Assembly: GCA_020086605.1 (NCBI GenBank)
Contig: JACBWW010000023.1
Coordinates: 3,626,890-3,690,889, forward strand
Direction: 5' to 3'
Length of the DNA stretch: 64,000 bases
From: Lanius collurio
Taxonomy: Eukaryota > Chordata > Aves > Passeriformes > Laniidae
The notes under the pieces are model-generated. The model was not told the origin of the DNA. It did no database searches and saw only the letters and a list, made by a program, of their open reading frames with translations. This document shows positions 1-10,000 of the stretch, in pieces. The position numbers and the translations under genes were made by a program. The number at the start of each line of letters is the position of its first letter. The stretch's first letter is position 1.

Positions 1-1850
1 CACAGCTTGTTGTCTGCAAGTGTCCCCATCATAGTGGCAGCCTGTCACAGCACCACGCTGGTGACGCTCCATCTCCCCGGCCACCTCCCACTGCCCGGTG
101 CAGGACGCTGAGAGCAGCCCCGGCAGCGATGCCACCGCTCCCACACCCACGGAGGTGCCGGCGGGAGCTGCACGGTGCGTGGCCGGCGCCCGGCTGGCGT
201 TTATCCTCTTAGCCACCCTGCCGGGATCCGGCACTAATTCACCCTTAAACACAGGATTGTCAGGAACTGGGAAGGAAAGAATCGGCGGATTATCCCCCCG
301 GCGCTGGCGTTAAACACGGGGAGCGGCAGCTGCTGGAGGAGGAGAGCTGGGGTGGTGTCCCATGGGGCACCTGCCCCGGGATCAGCATCTTCAGCAAGGG
401 CAGCCGCAACCCCAGATATTTTGTGTCCCCCCAGCCAGCTCCAGGCTGGTTAGGGAAATATATAATGGGAAATAAATACAGTGCCCCCCAACAGAGCTGA
501 GAAATCAGCAGCAACCACTCAACCCCATGGGATGAACCAACAATCCTGTTAGTGTCTCCCAGACCCAGAGCCTGGCAGAGGACTGAGACAGCCAGGGTGA
601 CATCCCAGAGGTCACCAATCACATATTTAAGTTACCAGACCTTGCAGGAAGAGATTTTATGATGAAACAAGCAATAATTTTCCCTGGCTCAATGAGGATA
701 GCAATTACTGAGCTCCTTGCTCACACACTGAAGGCTTTCAGCCACAGGACAGTCTGCAAAGGCTTCCCCGGGCCAAAACCATTTGCCCAGCTGCTGGAAT
801 GTTTTTGGGACAGCCTTGAAGTCTCCCCGGAAATCACAGAAACGGCAGCAACTCACTACCCACGGCACGTAGGAGCTCATGGCTCCTGTTCTCCACTGAG
901 CCTGGAACAATCCACAGTTTGTGTTGGCCAGAGGATTTTGTTGCCTTTCCCAAGAGGGATGGTTTCCCACATGCCAGCCAGATTTACCAACCACTGCAGA
1001 CGGGACCTGGGGGCCACACCAGCGAGGAGCCTGTGATCTGTGCCACAGCTGTGGTGGCCCATTTGCAATTCCAGTGGCCCTTTAGGTGGTAGGTGGGGAG
1101 TGATGGCTGGGCCCAGGAGAGTGAGCTGCCTCACCAGCCCAGGCCTACGGGAGTTGGTTTGCACACTGGGTTTTAGTAGCTGGGAAAAAAAATATCCCAA
1201 ATTTTCAGCATAACAGCGATAGGGATGGGAATTACAGCATCTTCCACTGATAGACACAAATTTAGCTGAGTTAAACACCCCCAAATCATCTTGGTTTAAC
1301 TTCAACAAGTCCCATGTGGACCTGAATAGACAGAGTTTCAGTTCCATGCTTTTTTCACCTCCATCATCTTGGTTAAAAAAAACCCAAACCTCTCTTCCCT
1401 GCAAACCATAATTTTCTTCATGACCACGAATACAGCACAGCCAGAATAAAAGGGGTGGAAAACAGAAACTGTCACTGGAGTTGCCCATCAGAGCACAAGC
1501 AACTGGCTGCCAAAAAGACAAAGAAATCTGCACTCTGCGTTTCCCTAAGGTGCCCTTTAAAATGAATAAAATATCTGACCCACCTCTAAAGGGAATATCT
1601 GCTATGCCCAGCCCTGAAACACAGCTGTCAGGGAGCACCAGGGCATCGTCCCTTCCTGGGGCTGCCCATGGTCCCATGGACTGTCCCCGGCATGGCCATG
1701 GGCAATACACTGGGGGAATGGAGTCACAGATCCTCCCACTGACCCTCCTTGGGGACTGCTGTAGGGAGCATCACCTCTCCAGCCCTCAGTGCAAACATGG
1801 AGCTTGGGAAGGGGCTCGAGGGGCATCCCATGGCAGAGAGACAGGAGAAA
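1..1850. other. No recognised gene (downstream of NRN1L)
   Basis: GC-rich at the left edge (about 60-300), then mixed sequence. In human the next gene in this direction is PSKH1, but I see no kinase motif or other PSKH1 sequence here. The stretch could be intergenic or a PSKH1 intron. One exon-like piece on the plus strand (103-174) is described under findings. Confidence 0.5.
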
Positions 1851-1863
1851 TGTAAAAGTGTCT

Positions 1864-1869
1864 TTTAAT
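1864..1869 (-). terminator. NRN1L: Candidate NRN1L poly(A) signal (ATTAAA)
   Basis: On the minus strand ATTAAA lies about 145 nt after the NRN1L stop codon, giving a short 3' UTR. It is the variant hexamer. I saw no AATAAA between it and the stop. Confidence 0.5.
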
Positions 1870-2013
1870 ATAAATATAAATCCATCTGAAGTGCTGCAGG
1901 AGAGGACCTTGCCCCGCGAGAGATGCTCTGGAGGGAGATGGGCGTGGCGGGGACCCGCCAGCACCCGGGGGGACCGACCTGGCATCACCTGGGTACCCCG
2001 CGGGCGAGCAGGG

Positions 2014-2287
2014 CTAGAGCTGGGGCAGCAGCAGCGGCAGGGCCAGCAGGGCCAGCAAACGGGGGTGCAGGGGGGTGGCCGAGCCCCGCAGCGTGGCCTG
2101 GTTGGTCTCAGAGGCCGGCGAGCCCTGGGCGCTGGCCAGGCGGCCCCGGGCGCTGCACAGCTCCTGCAGATTCCCCTGGAACTGGATCTTGCGGGACTCC
2201 TGGCGCAGCGACTCCCAGATGGTGGCCGCTTCCACGGGGCATCTCGACAGGACCTCGCTGGCGCAGGTGTGGAAGTCATCCCAGGAC
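2014..2287 (-). CDS. NRN1L: NRN1L exon 3 (last)
   Basis: Starts after CTCCAG and completes the Lys codon begun in exon 2. It encodes SWDDFHTCASEVLSRCP, the last conserved cysteine (QELC), a Ser/Thr/Ala-rich stretch and the hydrophobic C-terminal tail, ending at a TAG (2016-2014). Confidence 0.93.
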
Positions 2288-4982
2288 CTGGAGAGGAGGG
2301 CGGGAGTCGGGGAGGATGCTGGTGGCAGGTCACCCCGCCGTCCCAGCGGCTCCCACAGGGACACTCACTTGCAGATGGTGTCCAGCTCCTGCGCCTCCTC
2401 GCCGCCCTCCTCCTGCTGCTGCTGCCGGACGTTCTGGGCCATGCTGTCCCCCAGGCTGATGAGGCAGTCGGCGAAGCCCTTGTAGATGGTGTCGCACTGT
2501 CCCGCCATGCTGACGGGCTCCTGGCTCGTGGCTGCGGAGCACAGAGAGGAGAGACTGAGCTGAGCCCCCGCCGACCCCCCGACAGCCCCTGCCTGTCCGG
2601 CTCAGGGGAGTGTGCCCTGAGGGGGTCACCGGGTGGGGATGACAATGGGCTCTGAAATGTGGCGAGGGACTTTCACATCCCCCCGGACCACCGACATCCC
2701 CTCCCTGGGCACTCGTAGTGACCCTTCGCTCCTGGCCCGGGACCCCTGCGCGATGTGACGACCCCGCAGCGATGCTGCCATTCGCCGCAGGGCTCCTGCC
2801 GGCCGCGTCACCTCGGGCCTCCCGGGCTCTCCCCGGAGCCATCTGTCACGGTCTTTATCCCCTGACAGCAAAGATTAATTTATGACTACAACAGAAAAAA
2901 AAAAAAAAACACAACAAAAAAAACCAAAGCAAAGGCTCAGCAAGCTGGAGTCCCTGCTCTGACTGCAGTGGGAGAGAGGGGGAAATGGGAGAGGAAAGGG
3001 GAAGGGAGAAAGAGAAGGGGAAAGTGGGAGAGGAAGAGAAAGGGGAAGGGAAAGGGGAGAAGGAGGAGAGGTGGCAGGAGGAAGGGGAAGAGGAAAGGAA
3101 AAAGGAGAGTGGAAACGGAGAGGGAAGAAGAAAGGGGAAAGGGAGGGGAAAGGTGGGCAGAGGAAGGGGGAAGGGAAAGGTGAAGGGGAAAGGTGAAGAG
3201 GAAAGGGGAAAGGATAAAGAAGAAAGGGTAAGGGAAAACAAGAAGGGGAAGTGGAGGAGGGAAAGGGGAAGACAAAGTACAAAAGGAAAAGGCACAAGTG
3301 CAACTCTAGCTGCTTCATTCTGAGAAGCCCCAGTTCCCTGCTCTGCTCCACGAACGATTCACCATTGGCACTGGCCAAACCCTGGTGCCAGCCACGGGAC
3401 AATGGGTGACAGGGTGTGTTCGCGAGGACCACGAGTGCATCCACGAGCGGTGAGAAGCCCAGAAGGAGCTGGTGTGTGACTCGGTCACAGGGAAAACCTG
3501 CATGGTCCTCAGCTCTGCCCCAGGGGTCCTGCATGCCAGAAGATGTGGTCTCCCCGTGCCAATTCATAAGAGTTACAAGAGTTTTGGAAGTGCCATGGGT
3601 GTGCACCAGCGAGGTTTCTAATTGAGGACAGCCCTGAGGGGGACCCCTGTGGGAAGGTGACCCCAGAAGCAGCTGAAAGTTTCCCAGTGACTGCTGAGGC
3701 AGCCAGGATGTCTCCAGGGAGCCGTGTGCCTCGCTGCTGGCATCCCATGCCTGCACCCCTGGAACAGGGTCCTGAGCAAAGTGGCTGTGGTCGAGACTAA
3801 CACCAGGGCGAGCCTGACACGATCACAGGGCACATTAGGAGTTTGCAGTGAGAACCCCCTGAGCACAGCACCGCGGAAAGGCTCGGATTGATGCCAGACA
3901 CGTGGGTCACAAACATCGCAGGTATCAATAGAGAGAGTGGGATCCATTGATCTTCTTTTGTCCCAGCCAGGCAACAACCGTGTCTCTCACCAGCCCAGGG
4001 ACACAGCGGCTGGCAGGGCCAGAGGATGCCCCTCCTCAGCGGGCTGGTCCCTGCTACAGGCTGAGGTTTCACCTTCTGGGCTCCTCTAATGGCCGGCAGA
4101 AGCCCTCTCCTCTGCTCAGCTCCCTCGGCATGAGGCTGGGCAGGGCGAGCAAAGAAGGAGAAAGCAGGAGGGCAAATCACCTCCGCTGCTTCGCTGCAAA
4201 ACCGTGGGGAAAAACCTGTCCCCGGCTTCGTCAGGGAGGAAACCCAAGGGAAACGCACAGAGGAAGTTTCCCAGGGCGCTGCAGAGCATCCCTGGCTTTC
4301 AAGTGAGTGCCGACGCAGCCATTCCGCTCCTGGGGAAGGGTCGGAGTCACCCACCCTCTGAGCCTAAAATCCACCAGATGTATGATAGTCCCTGTCCTCC
4401 CCTGTCCGTGCAGCCGGACCAGGTTAACCCCAGGCTCCCCATCTCTCTGCAGAACAGAGATGCCACCGCTGTGCTCCGCATCCTCACTCGGCTCACGGAG
4501 GAGCGGGAGTGTGGAGGGGACACGCTGGTGCCCGTGAGGTGCAGGACCTGCCGGATAACAGTCCCCCAGCGATCAGGGCGCCCTCCGCCCCGGTAAACGA
4601 GGGCACCAGAGAAAGCTAGCAGGTGGGTGGGGTGGGAGCACAGGGCTGGAGAGTCAGAGCTTGGGACTGTCCCCTCCTGAGCAGAGAGACCCCGGGCGGC
4701 TCAGTGAAGCCGCGTTCCTCCTTGCCCGGCATCTCCAGACTCGGGACAAGGGTGGATGGATCGCTGAGCCTTGGAGCAACCGGGCACCCCGCTTCCCGCA
4801 GCTACAGAGGGTGTGGGACGCGGCCGGGGGTTCCGCTGCCACCCGCCAGCCCCCCAGCCCCGGCGGGGAGAGCCCGGGGGCGTGGGCCCCGCAGCCCGAC
4901 CCGGAGCGGCCCCGCGGCACTCACCGAGGTGTAGGAGCAGCGGGCACACGACGCCCAGCAGCCGCCAGCAGCCGCCGCCCAT
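2014..4982 (-). CDS. NRN1L: Neuritin 1-like (NRN1L), three coding exons, complete, 164 aa
   Basis: Neuritin-family protein, expected to be secreted or GPI-anchored and to act at the neuronal surface (CPG15-2 in mammals). Joined CDS: 4982-4925, 2531-2369, 2287-2014 (58+163+274 = 495 nt). Residues 1 to about 20 form a signal peptide (Leu/Val-rich after MGGGCWRLL). The mature part opens with QCDTIYKGFADCL and has six cysteines (32, 42, 73, 82, 90, 118), as expected for neuritins. It ends in a hydrophobic Leu-rich tail (LLALLALPLLLPQL), typical of a GPI-attachment signal. Length is close to human NRN1L (about 165 aa). Residues 51-68 are a Gln/Glu-rich insert not present in the human protein as I know it. 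It lies downstream of EDC4 on the same strand, as in human. Start chosen because it opens the signal peptide and sits just before the gap. Confidence 0.93.
2369..2531 (-). CDS. NRN1L: NRN1L exon 2
   Basis: Acceptor CCGCAG, donor AA|GTGAGT. Encodes ATSQEPVSMAGQCDTIYKGF, then GDSM, a Gln/Glu/Gly-rich insert containing four consecutive CAG codons, and LDTIC. Confidence 0.93.
2890..2935 (+). repeat. A-rich simple sequence
   Basis: A run of about 15 A followed by A-rich sequence with scattered C, in NRN1L intron 1. It may be the tail of an old retroposed insert, but no element body is recognisable. Confidence 0.6.
2968..3295 (+). repeat. Polypurine (G/A) low-complexity tract, ~325 bp
   Basis: The plus strand is almost entirely G and A (variants of GGGAAA and GAGGAA), with only scattered T or C. 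The minus strand, which is the NRN1L pre-mRNA sense, is therefore C/T-rich. Open frames across it are composition artefacts encoding Ser/Pro/Phe/Leu or Gly/Glu/Lys/Arg repeats. It lies in NRN1L intron 1. Confidence 0.92.
4925..4982 (-). CDS. NRN1L: NRN1L exon 1 (signal peptide)
   Basis: ATG at 4982 and donor CTCG|GTGAGTG. Encodes the 19-residue hydrophobic start MGGGCWRLLGVVCPLLLHL plus one base of the Ala codon. The gap begins 38 bases upstream, so the 5' UTR and promoter are not visible. Confidence 0.9.
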
Positions 4983-5019
4983 GGTGCGGACCCCGCGCCG
5001 CCGCCGCCGAGTGCTCCGC

Positions 5020-5351
5020 NNNNNNNNNNNNNNNNNNNNNNNNNNNNNNNNNNNNNNNNNNNNNNNNNNNNNNNNNNNNNNNNNNNNNNNNNNNNNNNNN
5101 NNNNNNNNNNNNNNNNNNNNNNNNNNNNNNNNNNNNNNNNNNNNNNNNNNNNNNNNNNNNNNNNNNNNNNNNNNNNNNNNNNNNNNNNNNNNNNNNNNNN
5201 NNNNNNNNNNNNNNNNNNNNNNNNNNNNNNNNNNNNNNNNNNNNNNNNNNNNNNNNNNNNNNNNNNNNNNNNNNNNNNNNNNNNNNNNNNNNNNNNNNNN
5301 NNNNNNNNNNNNNNNNNNNNNNNNNNNNNNNNNNNNNNNNNNNNNNNNNNN
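5020..5351. other. Assembly gap (332 N)
   Basis: Run of N flanked on both sides by very GC-rich sequence. It sits just upstream of the NRN1L start codon, so the NRN1L CpG-island promoter probably lies in it. Confidence 0.98.
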
Positions 5352-5439
5352 CGGCCCCGCCCCGGGACCGGCCCCCGGCACGCCCTGCCGGCCCCACCGA
5401 GGGGCGGAGGAGCCCCTGGGGCTGGACCTCGGCCCTTGT

Positions 5440-5785
5440 TCACAGAATCACAGAATGGTTTAGGTTGGACGGGACCGTAAAGACCATCTCGTTCCAACCC
5501 GGCAGGGACTGCTTCCACTAAGACCAGGCTGCTCCAAGCCCTGCACAACCTGGTCTTGAGAACACTTCCAGGGATGGGGCATCCACAGCTTCTCTGGGCC
5601 ACCTGTGCCTCACTGTCCTCACAGGGAAGAAATTCTTCCTAATATCCATTCTAACCCTGCCCTGTGTCAGTGGGAAGCCATTTGCCCTTGTCCAAAGTCC
5701 CTCTCCAACTCTCTTGGAGCTCCTTTATGTATTGGGAAGGTGCTCTATGGTATTCCCAGAGCCTTCTCTTCTACAGGAGGGAAGA
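5440..5785 (-). mobile_element. CR1 LINE 3' fragment
   Basis: Begins with the reverse complement of the CR1 terminal octamer repeats (CACAGAATCACAGAATGG). It continues through typical CR1 3' sequence (GGTTGGACGGGACC, AACCTGGTCTTGAGAACACTTCCAGGG) to about 5785. The element is in minus orientation and heavily 5'-truncated. It lies between NRN1L and the EDC4 3' end. Confidence 0.9.
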
Positions 5786-6021
5786 TCAGCTGGAGACATT
5801 TTTGCTGTGAAAAGGTGAATTAATGTCTTCCCACAGCCAGCAGCCCACCATCACCTCCTGGCTTTGCTGGACTTACACAGGAAAGCTTGAGCAGAGACTC
5901 AGGAAAAAATCTGGGAAGAGAGTTGGCATCCAGGCTGGAGATGGTTTGATACCCTCAAAGGCCCCTCAGTCCCTCCATCACACAACAGAAGGTCTCTACT
6001 CTTTTTTTTCTCAAAAAGTTT

Positions 6022-6861
6022 TTTATTGAATTGTTCTTAATGTTATTTCCAAAAAAACCCCAAAAAACAAAAAACAAACAACAAAACCCCCCAAAACCTC
6101 AAAATTTAGATAAAAAGAAAAACCTCGGTGTAAAATCAAAACTGATGTCTGAAACATGGACATGCTCTGATGCTCAACAGAACTGGTGGCACCCCTGGGC
6201 TCTTGCAGTTTGCTGCTGCCTCAGCACCCTGACCCAGAGCCCCTCCCCGGGGCATTCCAGGGCCATCACTCCCTGCCCAAACCTGCCTCACTGGGCTAGG
6301 TGGGCAGGGCACTCCACTGTGGATGTGGAATTAACCAACCTCAGAGTAACTAACTAATTAACGAATTTTAACTAATCCCTCTCGCTCAGCCGACCTCCTC
6401 CCTGTGCCTATACCAGGGAGGAGGAGTTTGAGCCCCTCACCAAGGTGTGGGTACAGGTTTCTGGTCAGCGAGGAGCGCGTGGCCCCGGCAGCCCCCGTGC
6501 TCGGGCTCAGCGCACGCCTCCCTTCTCCCTTGCTGATGGCAGCAGATCCAAACCTTTAAAGGGGTAAGAAATCCATCGGCTTCTGCTGCATGAGACATGG
6601 ACTGCCAGCCAGCCTTGGGGACGGATGGGCAGGTGAAGAAGAGATTTAACTCTCAAAAAAGAGGCTATTTAGGAAAAATAAGCCAAGTGAATGTTCAGTG
6701 ACTATCTGGAACTATACACAGATGGCGTTCGCCTTAGAGACATCACACACGTGTTGATAGATTTTCTGGCAAGAGCTCTGAACACCAGCCAGATGTCATT
6801 AGTAACTACGGATCTGCTGGGTGGGCCTCGGTGGGGCAGCCCACCAGGCAGCCAGGTCCTC
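6022..6861 (-). other. EDC4: EDC4 3' UTR with AATAAA poly(A) signal
   Basis: The first canonical AATAAA I found downstream of the EDC4 stop on the minus strand is at 6027-6022, giving a 3' UTR of about 840 nt. It includes a T/G-rich low-complexity stretch (about 6046-6110, read on the minus strand). The end point is an inference from the hexamer alone. Confidence 0.55.
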
Positions 6862-7054
6862 CTAGGTCATGCCAGGGGTGACCAGGCCCTGGAGCATGAT
6901 CATGAGGCGACGCGCAGGTTTGCTCAGCGGGTTGTGGGGTTCCACCTGGAGGAACTGGAAGAGCTTTTGCCGCACCTGGTTCATCACTGACCCCATGTGG
7001 TCTCGGGTGATGGGGTCACTTTGGTCCAAGTGCATCACTGCATCCTCCAAGTAG
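6862..7054 (-). CDS. EDC4: EDC4 exon 29 (last)
   Basis: Acceptor CTTCAG; encodes YLEDAVMHLDQSDPITRDHM and the highly conserved C-terminal helices (RQKLFQFLQVEPHN), ending VTPGMT and TAG. Human ends VTPSLP. Confidence 0.96.
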
Positions 7055-10000
7055 CTGAAGGAGAGAGAGCAAGGTTAGGACTAAACCCAGCATATGATCC
7101 CAATCTGATTCAGTTCATGTTAGTGCTGAAGATGCACAATTTTGCTCCCCACTCCACCCAAACTCTGCAGTATGTTCAACTGTCAGGAAATAAATGTTCC
7201 TGACTCACAGCAGAGTCCACCTATCCCTTCCTCAAAATGTGAGGGCAGCCTACAGCTCCCAGCCTGCCCACCTGCCCCACGACCTGGCACAACAGTCAGT
7301 GAGAACTCCCCATGGTGCTGGAGGTGGCTCTCAGTAGATATTATCTTAAATGCTTTTAAGCAGAATTAGTCACTCATTACACAGTAAAACTTCTCAGCAG
7401 CGAGGCTCAGTTTGTGTAGGGTTCCATCTAAGATCTGTCCAAGAAGGGGTGGGAGAAGATCAAGACTTTCACCAACAAGACACTCTGAAGTTCAGATGAG
7501 ACATCAGCTTTCATGCCACAGCCTGAGTAAGGCAATGTGGTCACTGCAGGTTTTCAAAAACAATGCAGTTTAAACTTCACAGCAGCAGCTTTAACCTCAA
7601 TTATCAGCTTGTCTGTAATTTGAAGCTCTTTTCAGTTTTTCTAGCTTGCTTTATTCCTATTAAGATGAGTTTAAAAAATCAATTTAAGTAGTTTTTCCAC
7701 ACAAGCCATAGTCAAAACCTGTAGGTACCTTAACAATTTAGCTTTTAAGGGCAGATAGCAGGGCTTTGACTCACACACTAAAAATGCTCATGACAAGTAT
7801 CAGCACAGTCACTATTTTGTCACACATGCTTTGCTTGGAACATCCACCAGAAATTACTCCAGTAGCTCCTGCTGCAACCTCCCACTGAGCCTTTCTGACA
7901 GTCACGACAAGAAACTGCTGACACAAAGTCCAGTGTTGGGTTAAGAGTTGAGGACAGAGCAAACTTACCCTGGATATTGTCCCATCCAGGGAACATGGCA
8001 CTATCCCTCCTTATGCCTCCACATGGAAATCGTTCCTTAGGGAATGGATATTGCTGCACAGGCTGCAAATATTTACAGGCTACAATTCCAGAGGTACCAG
8101 CACCTACTGCTGGGTACTCCTTCCACTACTACCTCAGAGCAGCAAAGCTTTCCATGGCAATGCTGACACACTTTTCTGAGCTACCACTGGCTGTAAACAT
8201 GCCAGTTACAGGCTACAGAAGCTTCAACTTTTGTCAGAGCACCACCTTCCACTTGCAGGCAGTGAATTTAAAGCCAGTGCCAGGAACGGGACCCTGTTCT
8301 CTGGTCATACTCACTTCAGCTTCAGTTCTGTACGAGTGCCCAGATCTGAGGAGAGCTGCTGGATGAGGGAGAGCAGCACAGGCTGGGACAGTGGGCATGG
8401 ATGCTGTCCAAATACTTGCTGAGTATCCACAGTCTCACAGACATACAGAACCAGGTTGAGATCGGCTGCTGTTAGGGCCTGCAAGGAAGACACAGCTAGA
8501 AATGCACAGGGAACAACAGGTGGGTGAGGGACATGGGACAGAGTGACACCCCTGAGACGCTCAATGGCTTGACAGCCTCCTCTGGGAGCAAAACTCTCTG
8601 CACCTCTGCTGTACAGGCCAGCAGGGCCATCTTTAGGATCTTGCTCTATGCTCTGAGGACACCTGTGTCTGTGCCAGACAGAGGGGAGCAGGTTACTGTC
8701 CCACTGCAGCATGGGGCAGGGCCAGCAGTGCTATCATTCCCAGAAGGGTTTGTCTTCAGCAGCTCAAAGGGATCTGCCTACATGTTCAAAGTCAAAGACA
8801 AGGTCAGGCCCCAGCTGGTATATCTGCCTGGAGAGGCTTATGAAGCTGTTGCTCTTCAGAGGTGAACCACGTGTCACCACTGATGGCAAAACACGCTGGT
8901 TTACTGGAGTGCTGACACTGTCCTGACAGGACATGGGCAGGGATGAAGGAAATCATGGAACCTGCATGTCTCTGGCTTCACCTGCATGAGAGCAACTGCA
9001 TCCCTCAAGCACTCCACTGCCACAGGTCCTCTCAGTAAACTCCTGTGTAAGCCGTTGTAAGATTATGTGCCCACCTCAAGGAGTCCTTTTTCCTTCTTGG
9101 TCCCCCAACAAGCAGTGGATGACTACCATGAAAACTAGATACCTGCTGGAAAGCTTGGTTGAGGTGTCCCTGCTGGAGCAGCTGAAGGATGTGAGTCTGC
9201 TGGGACTGGAAATCCATGTGAGTAGAGGGGATGGGTGTCCCGGCTGCTGAGCGCATTGCCTGGACAATGCTCGAGGTGACAGCTGCTTGCTGCTCCTTCA
9301 TAGCCAGGCTCACTTCTCCTTTAATGACTCTCTGCACCTGGGCCAAAATAGACTCCTGCAGGCTGAAAAAAACAAAACAGAACCCATGGGCACCTCTGAG
9401 AATGAAGAGCTGAGGGATAACACTGAACAAAGCTTATACCAGTGAGAAAGCACAGGCTGGTTTGCTAATTATAGTGTGGCTCCCAAAAGGTTCATACAAA
9501 TAGATCTGAGGCACAGGCAATCCTGTGGCCAACACCACTGTCCCAGGGTGCACTTGCAAGATGCTGAGATTCTGTGCAGGAAAGTGACATTTCAGGGAAC
9601 TAAGTCTCTCATTAAACAATGTTTTAAATCTTTAATATCTCTAGCTTACAAGCAAGGCAACTCAGCTGTGGGGTTATCTCCAAATGGGGGCAGCTTCCTA
9701 CATGAGATATGTTAGATGCAGTTCCTAGTGTGCAGATGACACCTTTAGAATGAGAACACACTTATACTGTGCCTGTGACTTCTCCACAGAAGAGTAGTTC
9801 ACAGTGCAGACTCTGCAGCTCTGTGTGACACCTCTTCCCTCAAGGGAAGGATTCTTCCCTCTTACAAAGGGTACAAAGTACCAAACGTGCTCTACCACAG
9901 GTGGAAAAGCAGGACGTCCCTGGGAACAAGCACAGCCCATGCAACAAGAGCAGGATTTAGTCTGGTGGCCTTTTGGCAACTCTGGCCTGCACTGAAGACC

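Noticed and set aside
877..1710. 277-codon minus-strand frame
   Set aside because: No recognisable domain or PSKH1 similarity, and composition typical of chance in this region.
2855..3756. Long open frames rich in Ser/Pro/Phe/Leu or Gly/Glu/Lys/Arg across the polypurine tract
   Set aside because: They arise from low-complexity G/A composition and have no conserved motif; they lie inside NRN1L intron 1.
4661..5602. Open frames running through the N gap
   Set aside because: They exist only because N has no stop codons.
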